DNA of 64,000 nucleotides from Caballeronia sp. dw_19 (GCF_018449515.1 NZ_JAAVUQ010000002.1:186001-250000); one strand, 5' to 3'; positions 16,172 through 25,948 are shown, numbered from the stretch's first letter. Translations and numbers: made by a program. Notes: a model not told the origin generated them from the letters alone.

Positions 16172-18022
16172 ATGAATAGAGGCTGCATCAGAAACTGCGC
16201 CACGCTGGGGTTTGCGGCACTGCTCGTTGCATCGCAAGCGTTCGCGAGGCCGTCGATCGCGCAATACGATGAACCGAAGTATCCGGCGAACTTCACGCAC
16301 TTCGATTATGCGGACCCGGACGCGCCGGCTAACGGCGACATGAATTTCCAGAACTACGATGAACTGCAAAGCTACGATTCGATGAATCCCTTCCTGGTCC
16401 GCGGCGCACCGGCGCCCGACCTGAAGAACCTGATGTTCGACACGCTGATGCAGCGAAGCTGGGACGAACTGGCGTCGGAGTATCCAGTGATTGCGGACGA
16501 CGTGGAGGTGGCTCCGGACGGCAAGTCGGCCACGTTCCATATCAATCCGAAGGCGCGTTTTTCCAATGGCGACCCGATCACGGCCGCCGATGTGAAGTAT
16601 TCATACGACACGTTGGCCGGCCATCAGGTCTCGCCGATCTACAACTCGCAGTTCGCCAACATCAGCCGCGCGACCGTGGTCGATCGCTTGACGGTGCGCT
16701 TCGACTTCAGGGAAGCGCGCCGCGATGCGCCGCTGATCGCGGGTGACCTGCCGGTTTTCTCGCCGAAGTGGGGCATGAAAGCGGACGGCTCGCGGCCGCC
16801 GTTCGACCAGATATCGGATGTGCCGCCGGTGGCAAGCGGTCCTTACCTGATCGAACAGCGCAAGAACGACAAGCAGATCACTTACAGGCGCAACCCGGAT
16901 TACTGGGCCGCCGACCTGCCGTCGCGACGCGGCATGTACCGCTTCCAGCGCATCACGTTCCGGCTGTTCACCGATCACTACACGTCGCTGGAAGATTTCA
17001 AGGCGGGCCACACCGATCTGCGTGCAGAGTATTCATCATCGACCTGGGCGCGCAAGTACGTCGGCAAGAACTTCAGCAATGGGTCGCTCAAAAAAGGCGA
17101 GTTCCCCGATGGCCCGGCGCAGATGCAGGGCCTGATTTTCAATACCCGCAAGCCGGTGTTCTCGGACGCTCGCGTGCGTCGGGCGCTGACGCTCGCTTTT
17201 GACTACGACTGGCTGAACCGGCTGGCGTTCTACGGTCAATATCGCCGCACGGGAAGTTACTTCCAGGACTCCCCATTCGGTGCGACTGGCGTGCCGGATG
17301 CGAAAGAGGTGAAGTTGCTCGAACCCTACCGGGCGACGCTTCCCGCCTCCGTGTTCGGCCCGATGCTGAAGCAGCCGGACACCGTGCCACCGCATTCGTT
17401 GCGCGCCAATTTAAGGGAAGCCCAGACGCTGCTGAACGAAGCAGGCTGGCAGTACCGTGACGGGGCATTGCGCAACGCCAGCGGCACGCCGATGACCATC
17501 GAGATCATGGACGACCAACCCGGCATGGACGGGGTCGTCTTGCCCTACATCCAGCAGTTGCAGACACTCGGTGTGCAGGCGCATCTGCGAGAACTCGACA
17601 GCGCGTTGTACGAGAAACGCATGGACGCGTTCGACTTCGACATGACTACGTATATCTACGCACCGGTCACTATTCCGGGCGGCGAATTGACGCGCCGTTT
17701 CGGCAGCGCGGCAGCCTCGCAGCCGGGCTCGGAGAATTTCCCGGGGGTCCGTTCGAAAGCCGCCGACGCAATGATCGACGCTGCGTTAAAAGCGCAGACA
17801 CTCGGCGATCTGGAGACGGCCACGCGCGCGCTCGATCGCATCTTGATCAACGGGTACTACATGGTGCCGGAGTACTACTCGCCGAATACGCGGGTGGGGT
17901 ACAGGGCGCGAATGGGCTTTCCCCGGGTCTCGCCGCTTTCGTACCTTGCTGAGGACTGGCTGGTCGACTACTGGTTCGTGAAGGCGCCGTCCGGTGCCAC
18001 TACGGCTGCTTCAACACACTGA
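16172..18022 (+). CDS. yejA: YejA-like periplasmic peptide-binding protein
   Basis: The ATG at 16172 is preceded by AAGGGACG and is followed by a signal peptide ending SQAFA (residue 25). The 616-residue length and features match the YejA branch of SBP family 5: FDYADPDAPANGDMNFQNYD, FHINPKARFSNGDPITAADV, and ETAT..DRILINGYYMVPEYY. YejA delivers peptides, and in Enterobacteriaceae microcin C, to YejBEF. It lies directly before yejB with 7 bases between them, forming yejABEF in the standard order. About 245 bases separate it from the OppA-like gene. Confidence 0.9.
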   Translation: MNRGCIRNCATLGFAALLVASQAFARPSIAQYDEPKYPANFTHFDYADPDAPANGDMNFQNYDELQSYDSMNPFLVRGAPAPDLKNLMFDTLMQRSWDELASEYPVIADDVEVAPDGKSATFHINPKARFSNGDPITAADVKYSYDTLAGHQVSPIYNSQFANISRATVVDRLTVRFDFREARRDAPLIAGDLPVFSPKWGMKADGSRPPFDQISDVPPVASGPYLIEQRKNDKQITYRRNPDYWAADLPSRRGMYRFQRITFRLFTDHYTSLEDFKAGHTDLRAEYSSSTWARKYVGKNFSNGSLKKGEFPDGPAQMQGLIFNTRKPVFSDARVRRALTLAFDYDWLNRLAFYGQYRRTGSYFQDSPFGATGVPDAKEVKLLEPYRATLPASVFGPMLKQPDTVPPHSLRANLREAQTLLNEAGWQYRDGALRNASGTPMTIEIMDDQPGMDGVVLPYIQQLQTLGVQAHLRELDSALYEKRMDAFDFDMTTYIYAPVTIPGGELTRRFGSAAASQPGSENFPGVRSKAADAMIDAALKAQTLGDLETATRALDRILINGYYMVPEYYSPNTRVGYRARMGFPRVSPLSYLAEDWLVDYWFVKAPSGATTAASTH

Positions 18023-18029
18023 GATTGCC

Positions 18030-19076
18030 ATGGCCGCTTATATCCTCAGACGCCTGTTGCTGATGATCCCCACGCTGATCGGCGTGGTCACGCTGACGTT
18101 CTTCGTGACGCAGTTCGTGCCAGGTGGACCGGTCGAGCAGATTCTGACCCAGATGCGCCATGGCGGGAGTCGCGGCGAGGCGGGCGGGGCCGGCGGCTAT
18201 CACGGCAGCCAGGGTGTCGACCCGCAGCAGGTCGAGCAACTCAAGAAGCAGTTCGGCTTCGACAAGCCGCCGCTCGTGCGCTACGCGAGCATGCTCAGGA
18301 ACTACGCGAGTTTCGATCTTGGTCAGTCGTACTACCAGCATCAAAGCGTCTGGGCGGTGATCCGTTCCAAGCTGCCGGTGTCCATCACGCTGGGACTCTG
18401 GACCGTGCTGCTGACCTACCTCATTGCGGTGCCGCTGGGGATTTCGAAGGCCGTTCGAAACGGCTCCCGCTTCGATACCGCCACGAGCGTGCTGGTGCTG
18501 ACCGGTTACGCCATTCCCGGTTTCGTGCTGGGCGTGCTGCTGCTGATGTTGTTTGGCGGCGGTACGTTGTGGCAGGTGTTCCCCATGCGCGGCCTTACCT
18601 CCGACGACTTCGACCAGCTCAGCGTTGCGGGAAAGGTACTTGATTATCTGTGGCACATCGCGTTGCCGGTGACCGCTGCGGTGGTCGGCAACTTTGCGAT
18701 TATCACGATCCTCACGAAGAACACGTTCCTCGAAGAGATCAGCCGGCAATACGTGCTGACCGCGCGCGCGAAAGGTGCGCCGCAACGCGACGTCTTGTGG
18801 AAACACGTACTGCGCAACGCGATGATTCCGCTCCTGACCGGACTGCCGGCAGCGTTTGTCGGTGCGTTCCTCAATGGCAACCTGCTCATCGAGACATTGT
18901 TTTCACTCGATGGCATGGGCCAGCTTTCCTACGACTCGGTGATCCGGCGCGACTATCCCGTCGTACTCGGTTCGCTTTACCTGTTCACCCTGATTGGTCT
19001 TGTGACCAAGCTTATTGCGGACGTTTGTTATGTCCTCGTCGACCCCCGTATCCAGTTCGACCGGCTGGACCGGTGA
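18030..19076 (+). CDS. yejB: YejB-like ABC transporter permease
   Basis: A 348-residue membrane protein starting MAAYILRRLLLMIPTLIGVV, the classic start of DppB/YejB permeases. The EAA-type loop is present (YVLTARAKGAPQRDVLWKHV), and the long periplasmic loop containing HGGSRGEAGGAGG after TM1 is typical of YejB rather than DppB. Start 18030 is used since the in-frame upstream codons overlap yejA. It pairs with YejE to form the inner-membrane channel for peptides. Confidence 0.92.
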   Translation: MAAYILRRLLLMIPTLIGVVTLTFFVTQFVPGGPVEQILTQMRHGGSRGEAGGAGGYHGSQGVDPQQVEQLKKQFGFDKPPLVRYASMLRNYASFDLGQSYYQHQSVWAVIRSKLPVSITLGLWTVLLTYLIAVPLGISKAVRNGSRFDTATSVLVLTGYAIPGFVLGVLLLMLFGGGTLWQVFPMRGLTSDDFDQLSVAGKVLDYLWHIALPVTAAVVGNFAIITILTKNTFLEEISRQYVLTARAKGAPQRDVLWKHVLRNAMIPLLTGLPAAFVGAFLNGNLLIETLFSLDGMGQLSYDSVIRRDYPVVLGSLYLFTLIGLVTKLIADVCYVLVDPRIQFDRLDR

Positions 19077-19080
19077 GAGC

Positions 19081-20181
19081 ATGAACGTCTGCGCGAATCC
19101 GATCATGGGCGAAGCCGCTATAGCAACACCCCCGCCGTCCGAGTCGCCCGGCCGTCGCGTATGGTTGCGTTTCAAGGCGCAGCGCCTGGGCTACTGGAGC
19201 ACGATTGTTTTCGTGGCGTTGTTTGTCATCAGCCTGCTGGGCGAAGTGCTGGCGAACGACAAGCCGCTATTGATCCGCTACGAGGGACACTACTATTTCC
19301 CGATTGTTAAGGACTATTCGGAGAAAGTATTCGGCGGCGATTTCCCGGCGCGGGCGAACTATCTCGACCCGTATATTCGGGACCGGCTGGAATCGAAGGG
19401 TAATTTCGCGATCTATCCGCTTAATCATTTTCACTACGACACCGTCGACTATTTCGCGACCACGCCGAACCCCGCGCCGCCCTCGGCCGCCAACTGGATC
19501 GGGACCGACCAGTTCGGCCGCGACGTCCTTTCGCGGCTGCTGTACGGCTTCCGGCTCTCTGTGCTCATGGCGCTCGCACTTACCGTCTCGGGCGTCTTCC
19601 TGGGCGTCCTGACGGGCGCAGTGCAGGGCTTTTACGGCGGACGCACCGACTTGATCGGCCAGCGCCTGATCGAGATCTGGAGTTCGATGCCCGACCTGTA
19701 CCTGCTGATCATCTTCGCGTCGATCTTCGAGCCGACCTTGTGGCTGCTGTTCATCCTGCTCTCGGCGTTCGGATGGCTCACGCTGTCGGACTATGTGCGC
19801 GCCGAATTCCTGCGCAACCGTTCGCTCGACTACGTTCGCGCAGCTCGCACCATGGGGTTGTCGAACTGGCAGATCATGTGGCGTCACGTGTTGCCCAACA
19901 GCCTGACTCCCGTGATCACCTTCCTGCCGTTTCGCATGAGCGCGGCGATTCTCGCGCTGACCAGCCTCGACTTCCTGGGGCTTGGCGTGCCCGCCCCGAC
20001 ACCTAGCCTGGGCGAGTTGCTTGCCGAAGGAAAAAACAATCTCGATGCATGGTGGATCTCCGGCGCGGCGTTCGGCGGCCTTGTCGTCACCTTGCTGCTG
20101 CTGACCTTCATGGGCGACGCATTGCGTAACGCACTCGATACCCGTACGCGCGGTTCCGTATTCGGAGGGGCACAGAAGTGA
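19081..20181 (+). CDS. yejE: YejE-like ABC transporter permease
   Basis: A 366-residue permease starting 4 bases after yejB ends. After TM1 there is a large periplasmic segment with GHYYFPIVKDYSEKVFGGDF and PLNHFHYDTVDYF, a distinctive YejE feature. The GTDQFGRDVLSRLLYGFR motif and an EAA loop (SLDYVRAARTMGLSNWQIMW) follow. The ATG at 19081 was chosen over the upstream in-frame ATG that overlaps yejB; the ribosome-binding site is weak, consistent with translational coupling. It ends with a 4-base overlap with yejF. Confidence 0.92.
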   Translation: MNVCANPIMGEAAIATPPPSESPGRRVWLRFKAQRLGYWSTIVFVALFVISLLGEVLANDKPLLIRYEGHYYFPIVKDYSEKVFGGDFPARANYLDPYIRDRLESKGNFAIYPLNHFHYDTVDYFATTPNPAPPSAANWIGTDQFGRDVLSRLLYGFRLSVLMALALTVSGVFLGVLTGAVQGFYGGRTDLIGQRLIEIWSSMPDLYLLIIFASIFEPTLWLLFILLSAFGWLTLSDYVRAEFLRNRSLDYVRAARTMGLSNWQIMWRHVLPNSLTPVITFLPFRMSAAILALTSLDFLGLGVPAPTPSLGELLAEGKNNLDAWWISGAAFGGLVVTLLLLTFMGDALRNALDTRTRGSVFGGAQK

Positions 20182-21791
20182 GCGTCCCTCTGTTGCAACT
20201 CGACGGTTTATCCATCGGTTTCGGCGACAAGACCGTCGTACGCGACCTGAATCTTTCTATCGGGCGTGGCGAACGCGTGGCGCTGGTGGGCGAATCGGGA
20301 TCGGGCAAGAGCGTCACGGCACTGTCCATTCTGGGTCTTGCGGACAACGCTCGCCAGACGGGGCGCATCCTGCTGGACGGCGACGATCTCCTGCAAAAGA
20401 CCGAGCAAGAAATGCGCGGCATTCGCGGCCGCGACGTCGCCATGGTCTTCCAGGAACCGATGACCGCGCTCAATCCGTTGTTCACTATCGGCAAGCAGAT
20501 CGCGGAAAGCCTGCGTCTGCACGAAGGTTTGCGTCCCAACGCGGCCCGCGAGCGCGGTATTGAGTTATTGCGGCGCACCGGTATTCCCGAACCGGAACGG
20601 CGTATCGACAGCTTCCCGCATCAGCTCTCCGGCGGTCAGCGGCAACGCGCGATGATCGCGATGGCGCTCGCATGCCGCCCGCGCTTGCTGCTCGCCGATG
20701 AACCCACCACGGCCCTCGACGTGACCGTGCGCCAGCAGATAGTGGAACTGCTGATTGGCTTGCAGGAGCAGGAGGCGGCCGAGCGCGGCATGGCGGTGCT
20801 GCTGATCACGCACGACCTGAACCTGGTGAAGCGCTTTGCGCAACGCGTGGCGGTGATGGAGAAGGGCGTGCTGGTGGAAACCAATTCGACCGCGGAACTG
20901 TTTGCCAATCCGCAGCACCCTTACACGCGCCGCCTGCTCAACAGCGAGCCTGAACGCGCGATCGATCCGATCGCCTCGAACGCGCGGCGGCTGCTCGAAG
21001 TGCAGGGCTTGTCGGTGGACTACCGGATTTCGATGAAAGGCTGGCGGTCCACCTTTTCGAAGTCTTCATTCCGCGCTTTGCAGGACGTCGGCATCACATT
21101 GAGACGCGGCGAAACGCTCGGGATAGTGGGCGAATCCGGATCAGGAAAGTCCACGCTTGCCGCTGCCATCCTCGGTCTTCAGCGGCCGACCGAAGGGCTG
21201 ATCCATATCGATGGGCAGGCCTTGTCCACGCTCAAGAGCATGAACTCGCGGCGCAGCGTATCGGCACGGCTGCAAGTGGTATTTCAGGATCCCTACGGAT
21301 CATTGTCGCCGCGCATGACGATCGAGCAGATCGTGGGCGAGGGGATCGCATTGCATCGGCCGGAGGTGACGGCCGCGGCGCGTCGCCAACGCGTGGTGGC
21401 GTTGCTCGACGAAGTGGGAATGCCCGCCGATGTCCTGCCGCGTTATCCACACGAATTTTCCGGTGGTCAGCGCCAACGTATAGCCATTGCCCGGGCGCTC
21501 GCGGTCGAGCCGGAACTGCTGGTGCTCGATGAACCCACGAGCGCGCTCGATGTATCGATACAGCAGCAGGTGCTTAACCTGCTCACGCGACTGCAGAAAA
21601 AATACACGCTGAGTTATCTGTTCATCACGCACGATCTTGCCGTGATGCGCGCGATGGCGCACAGGGTGGCGGTCATGAAGGCAGGGCGAATTGTGGAGAT
21701 GGGCGACACGATGGACGTTTTGCAAGCGCCCGTGCATCCCTATACGCAGGCGCTGCTTGCGGCATCGATCGTGGCGGGCGCGGCGGCTTGA
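20178..21791 (+). CDS. yejF: YejF-like double-ABC ATPase
   Basis: A 537-residue fusion of two ABC ATPase domains starting at GTG 20178, overlapping the yejE stop by 4 bases. Each half has a Walker A (GESGSGKS, first copy about residues 38-45), a signature (LSGGQRQR; FSGGQRQR) and a Walker B with DEPT. This tandem form is diagnostic of YejF as opposed to separate DppD and DppF. Each half ends in the peptide-transporter C-terminal pattern (NPQHPYTRRLL; APVHPYTQALL). It powers the YejBE channel. Confidence 0.93.
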   Translation: MSVPLLQLDGLSIGFGDKTVVRDLNLSIGRGERVALVGESGSGKSVTALSILGLADNARQTGRILLDGDDLLQKTEQEMRGIRGRDVAMVFQEPMTALNPLFTIGKQIAESLRLHEGLRPNAARERGIELLRRTGIPEPERRIDSFPHQLSGGQRQRAMIAMALACRPRLLLADEPTTALDVTVRQQIVELLIGLQEQEAAERGMAVLLITHDLNLVKRFAQRVAVMEKGVLVETNSTAELFANPQHPYTRRLLNSEPERAIDPIASNARRLLEVQGLSVDYRISMKGWRSTFSKSSFRALQDVGITLRRGETLGIVGESGSGKSTLAAAILGLQRPTEGLIHIDGQALSTLKSMNSRRSVSARLQVVFQDPYGSLSPRMTIEQIVGEGIALHRPEVTAAARRQRVVALLDEVGMPADVLPRYPHEFSGGQRQRIAIARALAVEPELLVLDEPTSALDVSIQQQVLNLLTRLQKKYTLSYLFITHDLAVMRAMAHRVAVMKAGRIVEMGDTMDVLQAPVHPYTQALLAASIVAGAAA

Positions 21792-21842
21792 AATGGACGG
21801 CCTCGGCAAGCGTTTGCCTCTTGCGCCATTACGTTAGTCAAC

Positions 21843-22931
21843 TCAGGACACGGGCTCGTCGCTCTTTTCGTTCAGGCGGCGCTTTACGCGCAGCGCGCTG
21901 AACGGACCGGGCTCCGGCGAGTCCGGCTCGGAATTCGGTGCGGCAGCCGGTTCGTCACCTGACGACGCCGGCTTGCCCGGCACGATCATCTTGCGCAGTT
22001 GCGGCGCGATCGAGGTCGCCTCAAAACACAACTTGATGCCAAAGCGCGCGCGATTGAGAAGATGTGCCGTCGTCACCGTCCGCCAGAAGCGATTAGGGTC
22101 AAAGCCGGGATAACGCGCCTCGCGTTCGATCAACGCCTTGCCATCGGGCAAATGGACGAAGCAGCAATGCTGGAACCATCGAAGGTCGCGATGCGTGTTG
22201 CCGGTCCAGTGCCGGCCGATCGCCTGGTACGCCCCCAGTTCCACGATCTGCTGCCCTTCGTCGGCAAGAGTATTGAGCGCGGCGGAGACAAACGACTCAT
22301 CGCCATGATGCTGCAGGCGCTCGATCTCCCCCACATACCGTTCACAGTGCGCGCGAGCACGAGGCACCAACTCCCTGAGGAACGCGCTCGTGCTGAGCAG
22401 GAACTCCCCGCCATACCAACGCGGATTGAGCAGATGCCGGCCGGCCACGATCTCGAGATCTTTAATGACGTTGGCGCTTCCATAAGCTGGGAACACTTGA
22501 TCCGATATGTCGAACGCGCCGACTCCTGCATCGGCACAGAGTTGAAGCAACCCATCGCCCAGGGGACGGATGGCGACAATGTCCGAATCGAGCAGCAACA
22601 GCAACATATCGGGTGCGAGCAGGCCGGCCACCTGTTCAAGCAGGTCGAGCTTGAAGTGCGCCGCGTAGAACTCCGTGTTCCTTGGAACGTTGACGCTGGT
22701 GATCAGTTCGTGCACAAGCGGACGCCGCTCTTCCGGCACAAGGGAAAAGCATGCGTTGACCGCGTCCGGTGCATTCGTGAAGACGTTAAGCCTGGGCATG
22801 CCTGCATGAAGCAGGGTCTTGTTTAAACAAAGTGCCTGACGGGCGTAGGACAGCGGATCTTTACTCGTGCTATTGGGACTGGCGGTTGCGTCGACATCGA
22901 CGAAGACCAGGGTACAAGGAAAAATTTCCAT
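21843..22931 (-). CDS. Glycosyltransferase-like protein (GT-A fold suspected)
   Basis: The start is uncertain: the longest frame begins at 23012, but its first 27 residues are AT-rich and unlike the rest, so MEIFPCTLVFVDVDA at 22931 is preferred. It has a beta-strand opening (TLVFVDVDA) and a LLLLLDSDIVAIRP segment that resembles the DXD metal-binding motif of GT-A glycosyltransferases. RWYGGEFLLSTSAF and HHGDESFVSAALN follow. The C-terminal 50 residues are low-complexity Pro/Ser/Glu. The donor and acceptor are unknown, and no polysaccharide cluster surrounds it. It is transcribed toward yejF with a 51-base gap. Confidence 0.6.
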   Translation of the reverse strand: MEIFPCTLVFVDVDATASPNSTSKDPLSYARQALCLNKTLLHAGMPRLNVFTNAPDAVNACFSLVPEERRPLVHELITSVNVPRNTEFYAAHFKLDLLEQVAGLLAPDMLLLLLDSDIVAIRPLGDGLLQLCADAGVGAFDISDQVFPAYGSANVIKDLEIVAGRHLLNPRWYGGEFLLSTSAFLRELVPRARAHCERYVGEIERLQHHGDESFVSAALNTLADEGQQIVELGAYQAIGRHWTGNTHRDLRWFQHCCFVHLPDGKALIEREARYPGFDPNRFWRTVTTAHLLNRARFGIKLCFEATSIAPQLRKMIVPGKPASSGDEPAAAPNSEPDSPEPGPFSALRVKRRLNEKSDEPVS

Positions 22932-23250
22932 TGTTGAGTTATCCAATTCCTTAATCGAGAATTTGTTGCTGATTTGAATCGGGTCATTTGAATAACCCGC
23001 TGTTATAAGCATCGTGGAAGATACAAATACTATGTGTCCGCCAAAATGCCGGACACGTGAGACATATAGACAGGAATTAGCAGGATTCGGATTACCGCCA
23101 ATGACGCACAGGGGTTCTCATTGAGCATGCTCGCAAAAGCGTAACGGACGGCAGTCGAGGCTCAGCGGGCGATGAGATCTAATGCGGTTTTAAAAATCCA
23201 TTATCAAACGGCAAGAGCTACCGTGGTTTCGCAATAACAGTAAGCTTGAC

Positions 23251-23272
23251 CGTCCTGTTTATGATCAGGACG
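23251..23272. promoter_or_regulatory. Inverted repeat CGTCCTG-N8-CAGGACG
   Basis: A perfect 7-bp inverted repeat with an 8-base AT-rich centre, overlapping TTGACC upstream and TATATT downstream. It could be an operator on a weak promoter. No T-run follows. Confidence 0.4.
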
Positions 23273-23289
23273 TATATTAAATATTACCG

Positions 23290-23469
23290 ATGCCTTTCGA
23301 GCCAAAGAACTGCACCTTTGGAGGGCGCTTGTTAATTTCGCCACGGCAGAAAAACGGGGTATTAACGCACAAAAGAAATGCCTCGGAGAAGGGTTTCAGT
23401 GCATCGGTTCCTTATGGATTTCTGCGCGTTGGTAAAGTCGACATGCAGGCCGGTCCTGGACCAAACTAA
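23290..23469 (+). CDS. Possible 59-residue ORF
   Basis: An ATG-started frame beginning MPFEPKNCTFGGRLL and ending AGPGPN, placed 18 bases after the inverted repeat. It has no ribosome-binding site and no signal, membrane segment or known motif. Codon use is not clearly Burkholderia-like. It may be spurious; it is listed only because the region is otherwise empty. Confidence 0.15.
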   Translation: MPFEPKNCTFGGRLLISPRQKNGVLTHKRNASEKGFSASVPYGFLRVGKVDMQAGPGPN

Positions 23470-23747
23470 TGAACTAAATCAGATTCGACCTTGACCGGCT
23501 TCGATGCCCGGCTATAACCAGGACTCAAGCTGTTGCCGCCAGCAGAATCAGGCAATCGAAAGCAGCGACACCCACCGCGCCAACACAGCCGCGTCGTGCT
23601 GCGTTTGCGTATCGCGAGTAAGCTCTAGCGGGGATTTCTGCGCGGGTATGGTTCTGGCGACGCATCCTCACGCTTCGGCCCGAACGATCCCCCTCATTCC
23701 GATGCACCAATACACCCGACTTTCCGATCTATAAACAGGAGCTTTCC

Positions 23748-24602
23748 ATGATGAATCGAGACAATCCCGTATGGCTCATCACCGGCTGCTCGACCGGCTT
23801 CGGCCGTGAGCTGGCAAAACTTGTGCTGGAACGCGGATGGCGCGCCGTGGTGACGGCACGGGACCCGTCCAGGCTCGCGGATCTGGCCGAAGGCCATGGG
23901 GACCGCGCGCTGGTGCTGCAACTTGACGTGACCGACCGCAAGCAGATCGCCGATGTCGTCGCGAAGTCGCAGAAACATTTCGGCCGTATCGATGCGCTGG
24001 TGAATAACGCGGGCTACGGTTATCTGGCTGCGATTGAAGAAGGCGAAGACGACGCCGTACGCGCCATGTTCGAGACCAACGTATTCGGTCTGGTCGACAT
24101 GACGAAGGCCGTGCTGCCCATCATGCGTGCCCAAAAAAGCGGCCTCATTGTCAACATTTCGTCGATAGGCGGGATCACGAGTTTCGCGGCCACGGGCTAC
24201 TACCACGGCACCAAATACGCGGTGGAAGGCATCTCGGAGTCGCTGGCGATCGAAGTGAAACCGCTGGGCATTGACGTGCTGGTGGTTGAGCCCGGACCAT
24301 TCCGTACCAACTGGGCCGGGCCGTCGATCAAGCAGTCAGCTACGCGTATTGATGACTATGCCGCTACAGCAGGCGAACGGCGCAAGCAGACCGAAGCGCG
24401 CAGCGGTAATCAGGCGGGCGATCCGGTGCGCGCGGCACAGGCGATCATTGACGCGGCACTCTCCGACACCCCGCCGCTGCGCCTGTTGCTTGGCAAAGCC
24501 GCGCTTGAACTGGCACGCAAGAAAGTCGCTTCGCTGACTCAAGACTTCGACGCGTGGGAAAAGACGACTATTGGCGCCGACTTTCCGGAAGGCTCGAGCT
24601 AA
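23748..24602 (+). CDS. SDR-family oxidoreductase
   Basis: A 284-residue classical short-chain dehydrogenase. The nucleotide-binding motif is TGCSTGFGRE (residues 12-21), with ALVNNAG in the middle and a catalytic Ser in NISSIGG. The usual Tyr/Lys pair sits in GYYHGTKYAVEG. The EPGPFRTNWAG segment and length are common in the AMM1-type oxidoreductases of unknown substrate. It stands alone on the plus strand, 380 bases before a LysR gene. An AGGAG-like site (ACAGGAG) precedes the ATG. Confidence 0.88.
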   Translation: MMNRDNPVWLITGCSTGFGRELAKLVLERGWRAVVTARDPSRLADLAEGHGDRALVLQLDVTDRKQIADVVAKSQKHFGRIDALVNNAGYGYLAAIEEGEDDAVRAMFETNVFGLVDMTKAVLPIMRAQKSGLIVNISSIGGITSFAATGYYHGTKYAVEGISESLAIEVKPLGIDVLVVEPGPFRTNWAGPSIKQSATRIDDYAATAGERRKQTEARSGNQAGDPVRAAQAIIDAALSDTPPLRLLLGKAALELARKKVASLTQDFDAWEKTTIGADFPEGSS

Positions 24603-24982
24603 GCCGGAGCATCGCGGGGCGCATGCAGGGTATTAGCATTGGGCTGTCATGTGCCGCGCGAGGGTCTTTCTGATCCCTTGCCGCGAGTGGTAACCGAGGC
24701 GCACGCTTCTTTTGTTTTCCCTGACTGAAATGCGTGCGCCTTGACTGTTGGACACCGCCAAACGATAAAGCGCGCCTGGCGCATCTCACCCATATCCTGA
24801 CTTCCGTCACGCTGCATAAGCTCCTGCGTCACCGCGATCCTGGAAACACCGCTTCCGTAGAAATTTTGCATAAGGCAAACTTATGGACATCGACGGAAAA
24901 CACTGCAGCTTCGCACGGCCCTTGGCAGCACGGGCATCCTGTCATCCTTGTTAAGCTGGCGCCGCGCCAAACCGGAGCGCCC
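24603..24982. other. Intergenic region with one hairpin
   Basis: About 380 bases without a supportable gene. AGGCGCACGC (24697-24706) pairs with GCGTGCGCCT (24732-24741) across a 25-base loop, which might be a terminator for the SDR gene, although no T-run follows the stem. The rest shows nothing recognisable. Confidence 0.4.
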
Positions 24983-25948
24983 ATGAGACGACCGCGTCAC
25001 CCTATCGACCTGCGCGCGCTGCAGGCGTTCGTTGCCGTCTGCGATACAGGTTCGATGACCGCCGCTGCCAGGCAGCTCGGCGTTAGCCAGAGCGCGATCA
25101 GCCAGGCTGTATCCGCGCTCGAACGCGAGCAGGGTACAAGCCTGTTCGACCGGGACAGCCGGCCGCCGCGTGCCAACAGCGCAGGGCGAGCCTTGCTTGA
25201 ACTGGCCGCGCCCTTGCTCGATCACGCGCAACGTGTGAGTGCCCGCATCGACGAGGTATCGGATGCAGGCAACGCTTCGGTTCGGCTCGGTTGTGTGGAC
25301 TCGTTCGCGGCCACTATCGGTCCGGAACTGATTCGCGCACTCTCGGGTTCGTCGCGGCAGATTGCGTTGTGGTCGGGACTGACGCCGGGGCTGACCAGGC
25401 AGTTGCATGATCGCGAGATCGATCTGACCGTATGCACCCAGACTGTCATTTCGGACCCGCGTATTGTGGAGATTCCGTTGTTCTCCGAGGCGTTCGTGGC
25501 GGTTGCGTCGCGGCGTTTCCTCGCGTCGCGACCCGCGGCGGACTGGCGTATGCTCGCCGGCAATCTGCCTTTGATCCGTTATACGGGGCGCTCGGTAATC
25601 GGCCAGCAGGTCGAGCGTTATGCGCGCCACCTCGGTATCGACAGCCCGCGGCGTTATGAATTCGACGCCACCGATCCCCTGCTCAGCCTCGTTGCCGCGG
25701 GTCTTGGTTTCGCCATCTCCACGCCGCTTTGCTTGTGGCAGGCGCGTCATTATCTGGACGAAATCGATGTGTTGCCGCTGCCACCGGGCGGCCTTGCACG
25801 CCGCGATTTTTTCCTGCTGCATCGTGAGAGCGAATGGGATGGTTTTGCGGCCGAACTGATCTCGTTGACGCGTGGCGTGCTCGACCAGCGCATTCGCCCG
25901 GCGCTTCAGCAAGCGCTACCCAACCTGCCGGACGACGCGATCCGATAA
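24983..25948 (+). CDS. LysR-family transcriptional regulator
   Basis: The start is ATG 24983 (MRRPRHPIDLRALQAFVAVC), preceded by a GGAG site; the frame is open further upstream but without regulator sequence. The N-terminal HTH (about residues 10-68) contains MTAAARQLGVSQSAISQAVS. A periplasmic-binding-like effector domain follows, with LLSLVAAGLGFAIS near the end; total 321 residues. It lies 58 bases before the N-formylglutamate deformylase gene in the same direction, so that gene is a candidate target or operon partner. The effector is unknown. Confidence 0.88.
   Translation: MRRPRHPIDLRALQAFVAVCDTGSMTAAARQLGVSQSAISQAVSALEREQGTSLFDRDSRPPRANSAGRALLELAAPLLDHAQRVSARIDEVSDAGNASVRLGCVDSFAATIGPELIRALSGSSRQIALWSGLTPGLTRQLHDREIDLTVCTQTVISDPRIVEIPLFSEAFVAVASRRFLASRPAADWRMLAGNLPLIRYTGRSVIGQQVERYARHLGIDSPRRYEFDATDPLLSLVAAGLGFAISTPLCLWQARHYLDEIDVLPLPPGGLARRDFFLLHRESEWDGFAAELISLTRGVLDQRIRPALQQALPNLPDDAIR

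Larger units (their letters stand above)
22932..23747. other. Intergenic region with little recognisable content
   Basis: About 815 bases between the glycosyltransferase-like gene and the SDR gene. It holds an inverted repeat at 23251-23272 and a possible 59-codon frame at 23290-23469; other frames look random. Promoters for the divergent flanking genes must lie here, but none stands out. Confidence 0.5.
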
